34,059 nt of DNA, from the NCBI GenBank assembly GCA_020721905.1, contig DYLU01000033.1, positions 1 through 34,059 of the forward strand, in the 5' to 3' direction. The stretch is from Leptospira biflexa. Lineage in GTDB: Bacteria > Spirochaetota > UBA4802 > UB4802. A program made the position numbers and the translations under genes. Under the pieces are notes generated by a model that did no database searches, was not told the origin of the DNA, and saw only the letters and a list, made by a program, of their open reading frames with translations. This document shows positions 1 to 8,148 of the stretch, piece by piece (position 1 is the stretch's first letter; each line of letters begins with the position of its first letter).

Positions 1-1140
1 GTCGGGATACATAGCATTCATATCATCAACAGCTTTTACTATTACCTTCTTTGAAAATTCAATTAATGTGCTATCACTTATACGTTTTTCTGTAATCTGA
101 GCTGGCCCCAAATCACCATCAAATATACATGCACTCACAGTATAAGGAATAGAGAACTGCGCTGCAACAAAACTGCTATTTCTTGTTATATGCTTGCCTA
201 CAGCCAATTCGGCAATCCCATATGTTTCTACAAGAATAGAATCCACATCATCAGGCTTAAAATTATTTTCCTGTATTAGTCCTAATGTTCCCTGCACGGC
301 CCCGTGAGTATGCCGGCATCCTGTATATGGTTTAATATAAATATCCATAATTGTAAAATGTTCACCCAGTTTATCAATAAGCCTTCCAGGCTTTGGTTCT
401 GCTTTGCTGGTAATTTGAGTAAAGCCACCTTTAAGCTCTGACCCTTCAAAGACTTTTGGAAATCCTGTAATACCACACGATGCAAGGCCTGCAGCCATAA
501 TCCCCGCGCTTGCAGCCTGACCTCCCTGTACAATCTTAATGGTATACCCACCCATCAGATGTTCAGCCATTGATAGTGGCACAATATATCCGGCATTGCC
601 AATTGCATTGAGCATACCATGTTCATCAAGCTTCATCAATTTGCCAGCAGTCGTTGCTGCCCCAAATGTACCGCACGTTCCTGTTGGCAAAAAACCTGAA
701 AGGGTATGGAACGGATGCACTGAAGCTGCAACCCTGTTTGCAACCTCATAGCCAGCAATGATTGCTGTAAGAATACTTTTTCCATCTTTTTTATATTTTT
801 CACCAACAGTCAGTGCCGCAGGCATAACCGCACAAACGGGGTGATTGCCTCCAAACCTCAGACCATCCTGAGCTTCAATAGCTTCAGCTGTTGTCCCATT
901 TATAAATGCAGCACTCAGCAGATCAGTCTTTTTTTTAATTCCTAAAATTGTTGATGTATTTTTTCCCGTAATTGACATGATAAAATCAATGGTGTGTTTA
1001 ACAGCTTCTATCTCTAAAGAACCATATACATTGGCAATATAGTCAAGAAGACATAGTTTTGCTTTATAGATCACCTGATCAGGGATGTCATTATATGTAA
1101 GCTTTGCTCAGAAATCTGAAAGTATTTTTGTATATTTCAT
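1..1140 (-). CDS. MmgE/PrpD family protein, partial, with a TGA at codon 11
   Basis: The family contains 2-methylcitrate dehydratase (PrpD), cis-aconitate decarboxylase and related lyases or epimerases acting on small carboxylates. From the ATG at 1140, which is preceded by a GGAGGAAAGT ribosome site, the frame stays open to base 1 (380 codons) except for one TGA at 1108-1110. Recognisable stretches are KAKLCLLDYIAN near the start, FGGNHPVCAVMPAALTVGE, FLPTGTCGTFGAATTAGKL and YTGCRHTHGA. The C-terminal part lies outside the window. The stop falls in the usual N-terminal helix just before AKLTYNDIP, so the true start is unlikely to be much further downstream; a GTG at 1074 is the nearest alternative. 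It is the last visible gene of the cassette, 37 nt after the CoA-transferase B gene. The exact reaction cannot be assigned; family assignment is firm. The TGA may be a real nonsense mutation or a base error. Confidence 0.82.
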
Positions 1141-1177
1141 ACTTTCCTCCTTTTATATATTTAAATTTTTTTATTGC

Positions 1178-1977
1178 CTATACGTATCCACGCTTTTCAT
1201 AAATTTTGATCATTCTGAATGGATCCAGTATTTCACGGAGTGCTTTCAATTCTTCGGCACGGGGCGGTTCTGTTTCATGTATATCAGGGCTAATTACCAA
1301 ATCCCACGGTGTCAGCTTAATTATCTCGTCAACACTTGAATCAGGATGATAGCTTTCCAGATAAGCAATCTTTGTTGTTTTATCAAAACGCAGGACTGCT
1401 TTATTGGTTATTATTACCGCTGGTCCCGAATCCCCAGGAAGCCCCCATTTCTCTCGTGCTCCGGAACCGTCGATATATCCTGGTGTAGTGATAAAATCCA
1501 CCTTTTCAGCCATGTGGCGCGTATCATGGAGAGATATAATAAGAACTTTTTTGGCCAATGAACCTATTGGATTTGCTCCACCTGATCCAGGTAACCTGCT
1601 TTTGGGAGCATTGTAATCGCCTATGACGTTTGTATTGATGTTCCCGTATTTATCCACCTGGCTTCCTGCCAAAAATCCAACATCTATCCAGCCACCCTGA
1701 AGGAACATACCCATTACATCAACAAGCCCCCAATCATAGCAGCACCAGGGTTTAAGCATGGATCCCCTACCGATAAGGCAGGCCTCAGTGGCCGTGCATC
1801 ATATACACCTGACTCCTGCATGAGCTTTGCCTTAGGAGCGTGCGTATATCGCGCAATATTTGCTGCCATCGTCGGGAATCCTGTCCCCACTATGACAATA
1901 TCCCCATCCTGTATTTCACGCGCACCACAACAGGCCATTAATTCTGGTTTAATATAATCATTGGGATGTTCTGACAT
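1178..1977 (-). pseudogene. Glutaconate-type CoA-transferase subunit B, frameshifted
   Basis: This is the B subunit of a class I CoA transferase resembling glutaconate CoA-transferase (GctB). It pairs with the A subunit just upstream to move CoA between acyl-CoA and a free acid. The 5' part (1714-1977) carries GTGFPTMAANIARYTHAPKAK and QESGVYDARPL; the Glu in ESG matches the catalytic Glu of GctB. The 3' part (1178-1759) carries GGWIDVGFLAGSQVDKYGN, KSRLPGSGGANPIGS and GLPGDSGPAVI. The two halves sit in different frames and join at a run of five G's (ATTGGGGGCTTG on the coding strand). One extra G would restore MIGGLVDVMGMF and a single protein of about 266 residues, close to normal length. 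A start at 1977 has an AGGAGG site. A homopolymer sequencing slip, a real mutation or a -1 ribosomal frameshift are all possible. Confidence 0.85.
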
Positions 1978-1988
1978 GGAAACCTCCT

Positions 1989-2924
1989 TTAATATGCGTA
2001 TGATACGGAGTAACTGTAATCAAATTTGGCCCAGAGTTTTTTAAACTGTTCATAGCCAAACTTCTGTATGTAGTGATTGATATATTCTGTCCTGTTATTA
2101 ACACCAAATATCCATTCATCAAGAAAAGCCTGAAAGCCTTCTACAGTATTTGATGCTTGCTGATAAAGATATCCAAATGAAAAATCCACATCATAAAATC
2201 CCGGAGTATAACCCGGATGTGCCCCAAATGATTCTTCGGTCACGGCAACAACTTTAAATCCGGGAACAATGGTTCTTGAAGGATCCTTTCCAACTACATC
2301 GCGGCTTACAATTCTTTCACAACTTACTATTACCTTCTTAGCTGCATTGGCTCCCCATTTACAATCACCACCAATACCCCACATCTGGGCATTGCCTTCT
2401 TCATCTGCCTGCTGAACATGAATGATTGCAACATCTGGATTGAGTGCAGGTACCAGCATTACCGGGCTTCCATCAAACGGTGAATCAATAAATTTATACT
2501 TGTTGTCACCCATAAATGATTTTATATTCATTAAATCGGTACCCACCATATCCTTTACAGGTACAAACGGCATACCAAGCGCACCTGCCATAAGCATCAG
2601 TGGTAATGATAAATTAGTATATTCTTCAATTTCAATTTTGTGGGGAATACCTTTTTCTATTGACCGTCTGAAACATCGCGCAAGGCCATACAAGCCCAGT
2701 GAAATGAATGTACAAATAAACCGCTTTACACAACCTGCACCTATTAGCATGTCAAAATCATCAGCAGTATTACTACGAACAACAGTTAAATCTTTTTTCT
2801 TCTGCCGTATAATTTCATGAATAGCAGCAAATGGCGGCCTGCATATGTAACCACCAATAAAAAGAAAATCACCATCATTTACAAATTTGGTGATTGCTTC
2901 CTGTGTGGTCATTATTTTGCTCAT
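1989..2924 (-). CDS. Glutaconate-type CoA-transferase subunit A
   Basis: This is the A subunit of a class I CoA transferase, 311 residues, matching the usual GctA length of about 320. I recognise the GctA pattern: MSKIMTTQEAITKFVNDGD at the start, FIGGYICRPPFAAIHEIIRQ, DFDMLIGAGCVKRFI, MAGALGMPFVPVKDM, FIDSPFDGSPVMLVPALNPDVAIIHVQQADEEGN and AHPGYTPGFYDVD near the C-terminus. I place the start at the ATG at 2924, preceded by TTGGAGGAAAGT; an upstream in-frame ATG at 2945 would put the ribosome site inside the coding sequence. It follows the glycyl-radical enzyme gene by 33 nt and precedes subunit B by 11 nt, so the three are almost certainly one transcript. The acid substrate is unknown: the family includes glutaconate CoA-transferase and the steroid-ring enzyme IpdAB, so similarity alone does not fix it. 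Confidence 0.9.
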   Translation of the reverse strand: MSKIMTTQEAITKFVNDGDFLFIGGYICRPPFAAIHEIIRQKKKDLTVVRSNTADDFDMLIGAGCVKRFICTFISLGLYGLARCFRRSIEKGIPHKIEIEEYTNLSLPLMLMAGALGMPFVPVKDMVGTDLMNIKSFMGDNKYKFIDSPFDGSPVMLVPALNPDVAIIHVQQADEEGNAQMWGIGGDCKWGANAAKKVIVSCERIVSRDVVGKDPSRTIVPGFKVVAVTEESFGAHPGYTPGFYDVDFSFGYLYQQASNTVEGFQAFLDEWIFGVNNRTEYINHYIQKFGYEQFKKLWAKFDYSYSVSYAY

Positions 2925-2957
2925 ACTTTCCTCCAATAAAATCAATAAATATATTTC

Positions 2958-5348
2958 TTATTGTTTATACTCAAATTCAGTGCGGCTTATTATTTCTTCC
3001 TGAGCTATCTCCGATAGTCCTACAAATTCGGCGGAATACCCGCTGACGCGAACAAATAAATCCCTGTATTTTTCCGGATTCTTCTGTGCATCACGTAAAA
3101 TCTTTGAATCAACCATATTAAATTGAACCTGTATGCCGCCTTTTGTAAAATACGTTTCAATAAGGTAGGGTAGATTTTCTGTTGATATTTTGCTTCCATT
3201 GAACCGCATATTGAGATTGGCACCGTTATATATTTTTGTTAACGGAAGCTTAGTTATTGAGTTCATTATGGCAGTTGGACCTGAAATAGTAGTTCCTGTT
3301 GTAGGGGTTAATCCATTACCTAAAACATCGCCTGCATGTCGACCGTCAGGCGTAGCTCCGGTAAATGCACCAAAGCTAATATGAAAACCTACAACAAACA
3401 CACCCGGCCAGAATGCACCCCCTCTGAAATTTTTATGGCTACTTACTGTATCACAAAAATGATCCAGAACCTTAATTCCCAATTCATCAACTTCATCATT
3501 GTCATTTCCGAATTTTGGAATTTTTTTTAAAAAATAAGCTCTTTTGTCCTCAACATCCTGCCAGTCATCAGAAAGCCATTGTGCCAATTCACCTAGACTG
3601 CAGTACTTTTGGTCGTAAACAGCCCTCTTTACTCCATACAGGCTATCAACAATATTGGCAAAACCAATAAGCTGTACTCCGGTTGAATTGTAGACGGCAC
3701 CACCTGATGTTACATCCTTTCCTTTTTCTATACAACCATCAATCATAACTGATGCAAAGGGTGAAGGGACATATTCAGCAATGGTTTTATCAAGTATCGC
3801 CATGCCACGTGCCATCTGATTCATGAAATGTTCCACCTGACGGCCATAAGCTTCCCATACATCGTCAAATGAATGAAACGTAGCTGGATTGAGCGTTTCA
3901 ATTCCACTTTTATACCCAAAAATATTATCAATGCCATTGGATAGAGCAAATTCCAAACATTTGATACCACTGAACTGAACAGCAAAAGTTGAACCAAAAC
4001 ATTTCCCCTGCGCATTTGGTTCAACACAGCCAACAAGGGCATAGTTACGGGCATCTTCAAGACAATGACCGGCTTTAATAAGAGTCTCAATAACTGTTTC
4101 ATCATTAAAAAAGTGCATTAACACACCGTCACGGGCATATTCAACAGCTTTAATTAAAAATTCTTTTGGAGTCTTTTTTGCAATCCTCACACTGAAATTA
4201 GGCTGTACAGTACGTATATCAGCATATGCATCAAGAACTATGTACGATAGTTCATTGGTTGCATCATTACCGTGCATATCAACACCACCTATGGTTACAT
4301 TCTGAGTGGTTTTCCCTTCTGCACCTTCTCCACCGGGGATATATGCCTCCTCCAGAACATTCCAGATTTCATTCATCTTGATAAACAACAGTGAAATAAG
4401 CTCACGCGCTTTATCCTGAGTGATACGTCCTGATTTTATATCCCTTTCAAAAAATGGATATAAAATCTGGTCAATCCTTCCAATTGAAACCGAATTGCCT
4501 CCAGACTCAATCTGAGTAACCAGATGGATGAAATACAGCGATTGGACAGCTTCATGAAATGTTTCAGCAGGGAATTCAGGCACCTTTTCGCAAATACGCG
4601 CTATTTCAAGCAACTCCTCTGCACGCATTCGCCTTTTTGTTTTACTAGCCATTTCCCGTGCTTTCTGTGCATATCGTTTGGCAAATACTATCGCCGCCTT
4701 GCATGAACGTATCATTGCATCATACAGCAACCGCTTTTCGTTAGCTTCGCCTTGCATATCAGGCTCATGCATCTTTTGTTCCAGATGTGAAATAATACCT
4801 TTCAGCCCTAGCTGTAAAACCTTAGAATAATTCATGGTAAAGTGGCCAATGCCGTACGTTATCTCAAGCATCATGGTAAAGATATATTTATCCATATCTT
4901 CCATAACATCAGCTGGCAATCGGCTCTCAAAAATATCTTCAACTGTTTTACCATGCCAGAAAGGAAGTATATCATCCAATAGTTCCTGCTTTTCTTTCTG
5001 AGTAATCAAAGCTTTCTGTAATAGGCGCTTATCAAAATTATCACAATCGCCTTCAATCCAGCGCGACTTATTTTCAGGGAATAACGGAGCACCTTTTAAC
5101 TTTGAAGTTCTGCATCCAACAATCAGCTCATCATCACGAATGATTACACTAATATTATTCAATATATGTTCCAGTGCAAGGCTCATCCTTGTTACGGCAG
5201 GTTTCTCCCAGTGCTTCATCATGGATTGTGTCAAATATCGTGCCCGTTCAATACAAACTTCCTGTGGAGCATTAATAATTCTCCATCGCAAGGTATTAAC
5301 TCTTTCAGAATCTTCATAATGAGGTACTATTTTTCGCAATGTTTCCAT
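2958..5348 (-). CDS. Glycyl-radical enzyme (PFL2-like lyase/dehydratase/decarboxylase type)
   Basis: This is a 796-residue glycyl-radical enzyme. The thiyl cysteine is Cys441 in GCVEPNAQGKCFGST, with the Glu two residues later that typifies the dehydratase, lyase and decarboxylase members. The radical glycine is Gly770 in FVRVSGYSAEFVGL, 26 residues before the C-terminus. The N-terminal PFL domain is also evident (RDDELIVGCRTSK, TYGIGHFTMNYSKVLQLGLKGI), as are GGAVYNSTGVQLIGFANIVDSLYGVKR and TGATPDGRHAGDVLGNGLTP. True pyruvate formate-lyase has a double Cys instead, so formate-lyase activity is unlikely. Such enzymes are activated by a dedicated radical-SAM protein; none is encoded here. Start ATG at 5348 has a GGAGGTAATGGT site. 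It sits between SDR genes and a CoA transferase, which suggests a step yielding or consuming an acid that is then handled as its CoA ester. Substrate is not identifiable from sequence alone. Confidence 0.93.
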   Translation of the reverse strand: METLRKIVPHYEDSERVNTLRWRIINAPQEVCIERARYLTQSMMKHWEKPAVTRMSLALEHILNNISVIIRDDELIVGCRTSKLKGAPLFPENKSRWIEGDCDNFDKRLLQKALITQKEKQELLDDILPFWHGKTVEDIFESRLPADVMEDMDKYIFTMMLEITYGIGHFTMNYSKVLQLGLKGIISHLEQKMHEPDMQGEANEKRLLYDAMIRSCKAAIVFAKRYAQKAREMASKTKRRMRAEELLEIARICEKVPEFPAETFHEAVQSLYFIHLVTQIESGGNSVSIGRIDQILYPFFERDIKSGRITQDKARELISLLFIKMNEIWNVLEEAYIPGGEGAEGKTTQNVTIGGVDMHGNDATNELSYIVLDAYADIRTVQPNFSVRIAKKTPKEFLIKAVEYARDGVLMHFFNDETVIETLIKAGHCLEDARNYALVGCVEPNAQGKCFGSTFAVQFSGIKCLEFALSNGIDNIFGYKSGIETLNPATFHSFDDVWEAYGRQVEHFMNQMARGMAILDKTIAEYVPSPFASVMIDGCIEKGKDVTSGGAVYNSTGVQLIGFANIVDSLYGVKRAVYDQKYCSLGELAQWLSDDWQDVEDKRAYFLKKIPKFGNDNDEVDELGIKVLDHFCDTVSSHKNFRGGAFWPGVFVVGFHISFGAFTGATPDGRHAGDVLGNGLTPTTGTTISGPTAIMNSITKLPLTKIYNGANLNMRFNGSKISTENLPYLIETYFTKGGIQVQFNMVDSKILRDAQKNPEKYRDLFVRVSGYSAEFVGLSEIAQEEIISRTEFEYKQ

Positions 5349-5441
5349 ACCATTACCTCCTTTTTACTGACCAGCGCATCACAGGATACACTGAAAAACT
5401 GTATTCAAGATACTCAAAGTCCATATATAAAACTCCTCTGA

Positions 5442-6344
5442 CTATCGTGGTTTGATATCCATGTAGTTTATCAGAATAATGTCTCTTAACTTTACAGGCA
5501 AAAAATTATTCAGCCACAGGAAAAATGTGCTTTTAAAATCTATTTGATTGTAAAGCTTTGGATTTTTTGACATCACTACGTTATGAATTTTTTTTGCAGC
5601 CAATGTTGGGTCAGGTGCTGTTTTAATTAATTCATTATCCCTGTCAATAAACCGTTTTACCCGGTCAAAATACGGTGAATTAAATGGCGATAGCACATGT
5701 ATTTTTGCTGCAAATCGTGTTGACACCTGCGCGGGCTCAATTATTGCTACTTTTATGCCAAAAGGCTCAACTTCATACCGTATAGATTCAATAAGCCCTG
5801 TTAAGGCAAATTTTGTTGCAGTATAAATTGATTCAAAAGGGAAAGGTATTCTTCCTACCAGAGACGACATTGCAATTAGCTTCCCTCTTTTCAGACCACG
5901 CATATAGGGAATAAATGCCTTAAAGATTGATGCAGCCGGCAATACGGGATATTGAAACTATGATTCTTACTATGGAATAAATGCCTTAAAGATTGATGCA
6001 GCCCCTATTACATTGATTTCAAAACATTTCATCGCCTTCTCTAAATCAATTTCTTCAAAAGGGCCAAAAAAACCAATTCCAACATTGGAAAGAACCGTAT
6101 CCACTTTTTTAAATTTTTTCAAAACCTTATCACGGAATTTTAATATACGCTTTCTATCAGTAATATCAAAATTCTCTAAGTAAACCTTATCGCCATCTAT
6201 GGATTCCAGCTCTTTGCCAAGCGAATTGAGTAATTCCTTATCTTTATCAAAACCAGCAACACAGTGGCCTTCTTTGACAAGCATTTTGGCCACTTCTCTT
6301 CCCATACCATCAGCAATACCGGTTATTACTATAACATCATTCAT
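5442..6344 (-). pseudogene. Classical short-chain dehydrogenase/reductase, interrupted by a 66-bp in-frame insertion with stops
   Basis: This is an NAD(P)-dependent short-chain dehydrogenase. The N-terminal half (5970-6344) has the TGIADGMGREVAK nucleotide-binding loop, the LSNVG motif (usual NNAG position) and FEINVIGAASIFKAFIP. The C-terminal half (from about 5937 down to 5442) has KLIAMSSLVGRIPFPFESIYTATKFALTG, which holds the Ser and Tyr-x-x-x-Lys catalytic residues. Both halves are in the same frame, but the segment for GAASIFKAFIP is present twice with 36 nt between, beginning TAG TAA. Removing 66 bp gives one continuous protein of about 278 residues, normal for the family. The start at 6344 is preceded by TTGGAGGAAC. 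A C-terminal stretch after the catalytic core (WLNNFLPVKLRDIILINYMD) resembles the membrane-anchoring tail of some fatty-acyl or retinol-type SDRs. Whether the break is real or an assembly fault is open. Confidence 0.85.
5908..6003. repeat. 30-bp direct repeat pair flanking a 36-bp insert
   Basis: The 30-bp word beginning GGAATAAATGCC and ending GATGCAGCC (plus strand) occurs at 5908-5937 and again at 5974-6003 without mismatch. The 36 bp between, 5938-5973, are not part of either copy. The repeat period is 66 bp, a multiple of three, yet the insert carries in-frame TAG and TAA codons in the SDR gene. It could be a template-slippage duplication with filler DNA, a footprint of an excised element, or an assembly artefact. 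Confidence 0.9.
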
Positions 6345-6394
6345 ATACGTTCCTCCAATTTAATAATTATTATTTATAGTATTGCTTTTAACCG

Positions 6395-7387
6395 TTATCT
6401 GCTTTTTTGGCGTTTATACCATTCACCCATTTGTTCCATGGATTCGTGAAAATCGGGATATTGGAAATTGAATCCGGTAGATTTTAATTTTGTATTATCC
6501 ACGACATAATCATCATAGAGATATTTAACAGCATCATATTCCAGATCGGGTATTTGGCCTTTTCTGGCTGAAAAATAACCATCAATTTTTGCAGCTAATT
6601 TAATAATGGATAATGGCATGTGAACTCGTGGTGGTGTGGTTTCAAAAACCTTTGACGCCAAACATAATGCTTCTTCAACTGTTGGATGTGAATCATCAGA
6701 AATATTATATGCCTGCCCCATGGATTCATTTAACTGCGAAAGATGTACCACTGCAGCCGCTACATCTTCTGCACGTACATTTGACAATAACTGCCTGCCA
6801 TTGCCGGGAATTGCGCCAATCCTGGTTGGTCGTGAAAAAACCTTGCCGGCTCCATCATTGCAGCGTGGTCCATATACTGTACACGGTCTTGTAATGATTG
6901 CAGGAAGCCCCTGTTTTATTTTCCCCCAGACTATATCTTCTCCATCTCGCTTGCTTCTACCGTATGCATCCTGAGGATCACGCGGGCTATCTTCGGTAAA
7001 AGGAACGCCTTTATAGTAACCATACACACTTGTTGAGCCCACATGAACATAACATTTAACCTTATGGTCAAGCGCCAATGTGGTTATTCTGTCAACACCT
7101 TCAACATTGGTATGATAGAGAACTTTGTAAGGTGTGGAAAAATTGCATACTGCACCAAGATGAAAAACCCTGTCTACTTCACCTTCAAAAAGTTTTGGCA
7201 GTGTCTCAGGTTTTGTTAAATCTGAAGGGACAAACTCAACACCTAAATTATCAAAAAACGAAGTATCACTTCGGGGTCGTGTTGTTGCACGCACGTTAAC
7301 ACCCTGTTTAGCCAGATATTCAACAAGGTGGCTTCCCATAAATCCTGCAGCACCAGTAACCAGTGTAATCCCTTTGTACTGAATCAT
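6395..7387 (-). CDS. NAD-dependent epimerase/dehydratase family protein (extended SDR)
   Basis: This 330-residue extended SDR has TGAAGFMGSHLVEYLA, the GxxGxxG dinucleotide loop, near residue 10. DRVFHLGAVCNF follows, then VGSTSVYG and the Tyr-x-x-x-Lys pair in DAYGRSKRDGE. ITRPCTVYGPR and a C-terminal substrate region come last. Members act on nucleotide sugars, on 3-beta-hydroxysteroids or on hydroxy-ketone intermediates; I cannot choose from sequence. Start ATG at 7387 is set by GGAGGAAAGT seven bases before it; the in-frame ATG at 7411 would place the ribosome site inside the gene. It lies 37 nt after the PadR gene and 50 nt before the classical SDR, so it belongs to the same probable operon. 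Being paired with a second SDR and a CoA transferase favours a redox step on a catabolic intermediate over cell-wall sugar metabolism, but that is inference. Confidence 0.88.
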   Translation of the reverse strand: MIQYKGITLVTGAAGFMGSHLVEYLAKQGVNVRATTRPRSDTSFFDNLGVEFVPSDLTKPETLPKLFEGEVDRVFHLGAVCNFSTPYKVLYHTNVEGVDRITTLALDHKVKCYVHVGSTSVYGYYKGVPFTEDSPRDPQDAYGRSKRDGEDIVWGKIKQGLPAIITRPCTVYGPRCNDGAGKVFSRPTRIGAIPGNGRQLLSNVRAEDVAAAVVHLSQLNESMGQAYNISDDSHPTVEEALCLASKVFETTPPRVHMPLSIIKLAAKIDGYFSARKGQIPDLEYDAVKYLYDDYVVDNTKLKSTGFNFQYPDFHESMEQMGEWYKRQKSR

Positions 7388-7424
7388 ACTTTCCTCCAGG
7401 CAATACACCAACTGAATTGATATA

Positions 7425-7976
7425 TTATATTTTTTTTACAAAAAGCTCATCAGATTCTTTAACTATCTCTTCTTTAGCCTGTTTAAGCCATTCTAAATAC
7501 ATTTCGTTAAACTTCACCCCCAGGTCAGCTATCAGCCTGACATAGACATTCTGCTTTCGCCACCGTGAAAGATTTTGTGTCCTGCGTTCAAGCTGTTCCT
7601 CATATATTTTTATCTGTTCATCAATGATTTCCACTGCACAGCCGGGATCTCCAAATCCAAAAAAAGCAAAGCGCAATAAAAAAGGATCTCGCAGCAGCAT
7701 TTGTTTTTCAGGCGATGAATGTAGCCACCTTGCAAAATCTTTTTTCCCTTCTTCTGTTATGCGATAGCACTTTTTATGAGGCCCACCATCATCAGATGGG
7801 ACAATTTCCGTGACTTCAATTAATCCGCTTTCCTCAAGATCTTTTAAACTGGTATATATCTGCCCAAAATTGATTGTCCACATGTGACCAAAATTTTTTT
7901 CTATATGGTCTTTTATGCGATAGCCATGCATGTCAGTGTAATGAAGTAGACCCAGAATAGCATATTTTATAGACAT
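7425..7976 (-). CDS. PadR family transcriptional regulator
   Basis: This 183-residue regulator carries an N-terminal winged helix of the PadR type: KYAILGLLHYTDMHGYRIKDHI, then INFGQIYTSLKDLEESGLI with the recognition helix, and the wing ending KKCYRITEEGKKDFARWL. The C-terminal half (residues about 95-180, EIIDEQIKIYEEQLERR onward) is the helical dimerisation region found in the PadR/Vir_act_alpha_C group. PadR proteins usually repress catabolic or efflux genes and release DNA on binding an aromatic or hydrophobic ligand. It is the first gene of the left-hand cassette, so it probably controls itself and the glycyl-radical/CoA-transferase genes. The region upstream carries a good promoter overlapped by repeated TATACAT words, a plausible operator. 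The ligand is unknown. Confidence 0.9.
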   Translation of the reverse strand: MSIKYAILGLLHYTDMHGYRIKDHIEKNFGHMWTINFGQIYTSLKDLEESGLIEVTEIVPSDDGGPHKKCYRITEEGKKDFARWLHSSPEKQMLLRDPFLLRFAFFGFGDPGCAVEIIDEQIKIYEEQLERRTQNLSRWRKQNVYVRLIADLGVKFNEMYLEWLKQAKEEIVKESDELFVKKI

Positions 7977-8010
7977 GGAGATATCCTTTACAAATATTAT
8001 TTTTTATCTA

Positions 8011-8047
8011 TATACATAATATATATATACATTATATATAGTGTCAA
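8011..8047 (-). promoter_or_regulatory. Predicted promoter with overlapping putative PadR operator
   Basis: On the minus strand TTGACA (8042-8047) is followed after 18 nt by TATATT (8018-8023), a near-consensus sigma-70 pair about 40 bp upstream of the padR start. The word TATACAT (plus strand) occurs at 8011-8017 and again at 8026-8032, in direct orientation 15 bp apart, overlapping and flanking the -10. An ATAAT/ATTAT dyad lies in the same stretch. PadR sites are typically ATGT/ACAT half-sites over the core promoter, so autoregulation is likely. The extreme AT content makes chance repeats possible. Confidence 0.55.
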
Positions 8048-8081
8048 GTGTTTTTTGCAATTTTTTATAAAAATTTCAGTC

Positions 8082-8115
8082 AAAAAAAAAGGAATGCACT
8101 TCCTGCATTCCTTTT
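8082..8115 (-). terminator. Intrinsic terminator of metK
   Basis: A perfect 12-bp stem, AAAAGGAATGCA at 8087-8098 pairing with 8104-8115, encloses the five-base loop CTTCC. Read on the minus strand it is followed by a run of T's (A's at 8082-8090). It lies 33 nt past the metK stop and before the padR promoter, so it ends the housekeeping transcript and separates it from the catabolic cassette. Confidence 0.88.
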
Positions 8116-8148
8116 ATACTCTTCAAATTTTTAAAATTAAATTCTGCT

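Noticed and set aside
1108-1110. Selenocysteine at the MmgE/PrpD TGA
   Set aside because: The position is an N-terminal non-catalytic helix, and other genes in the window end with TGA (for example 23548), so neither selenocysteine nor a tryptophan code is a good reading.
8011-8047. Transposon end or replication origin from AT-rich repeats
   Set aside because: No transposase, no DnaA boxes; the promoter and regulator explanation covers the sequence.
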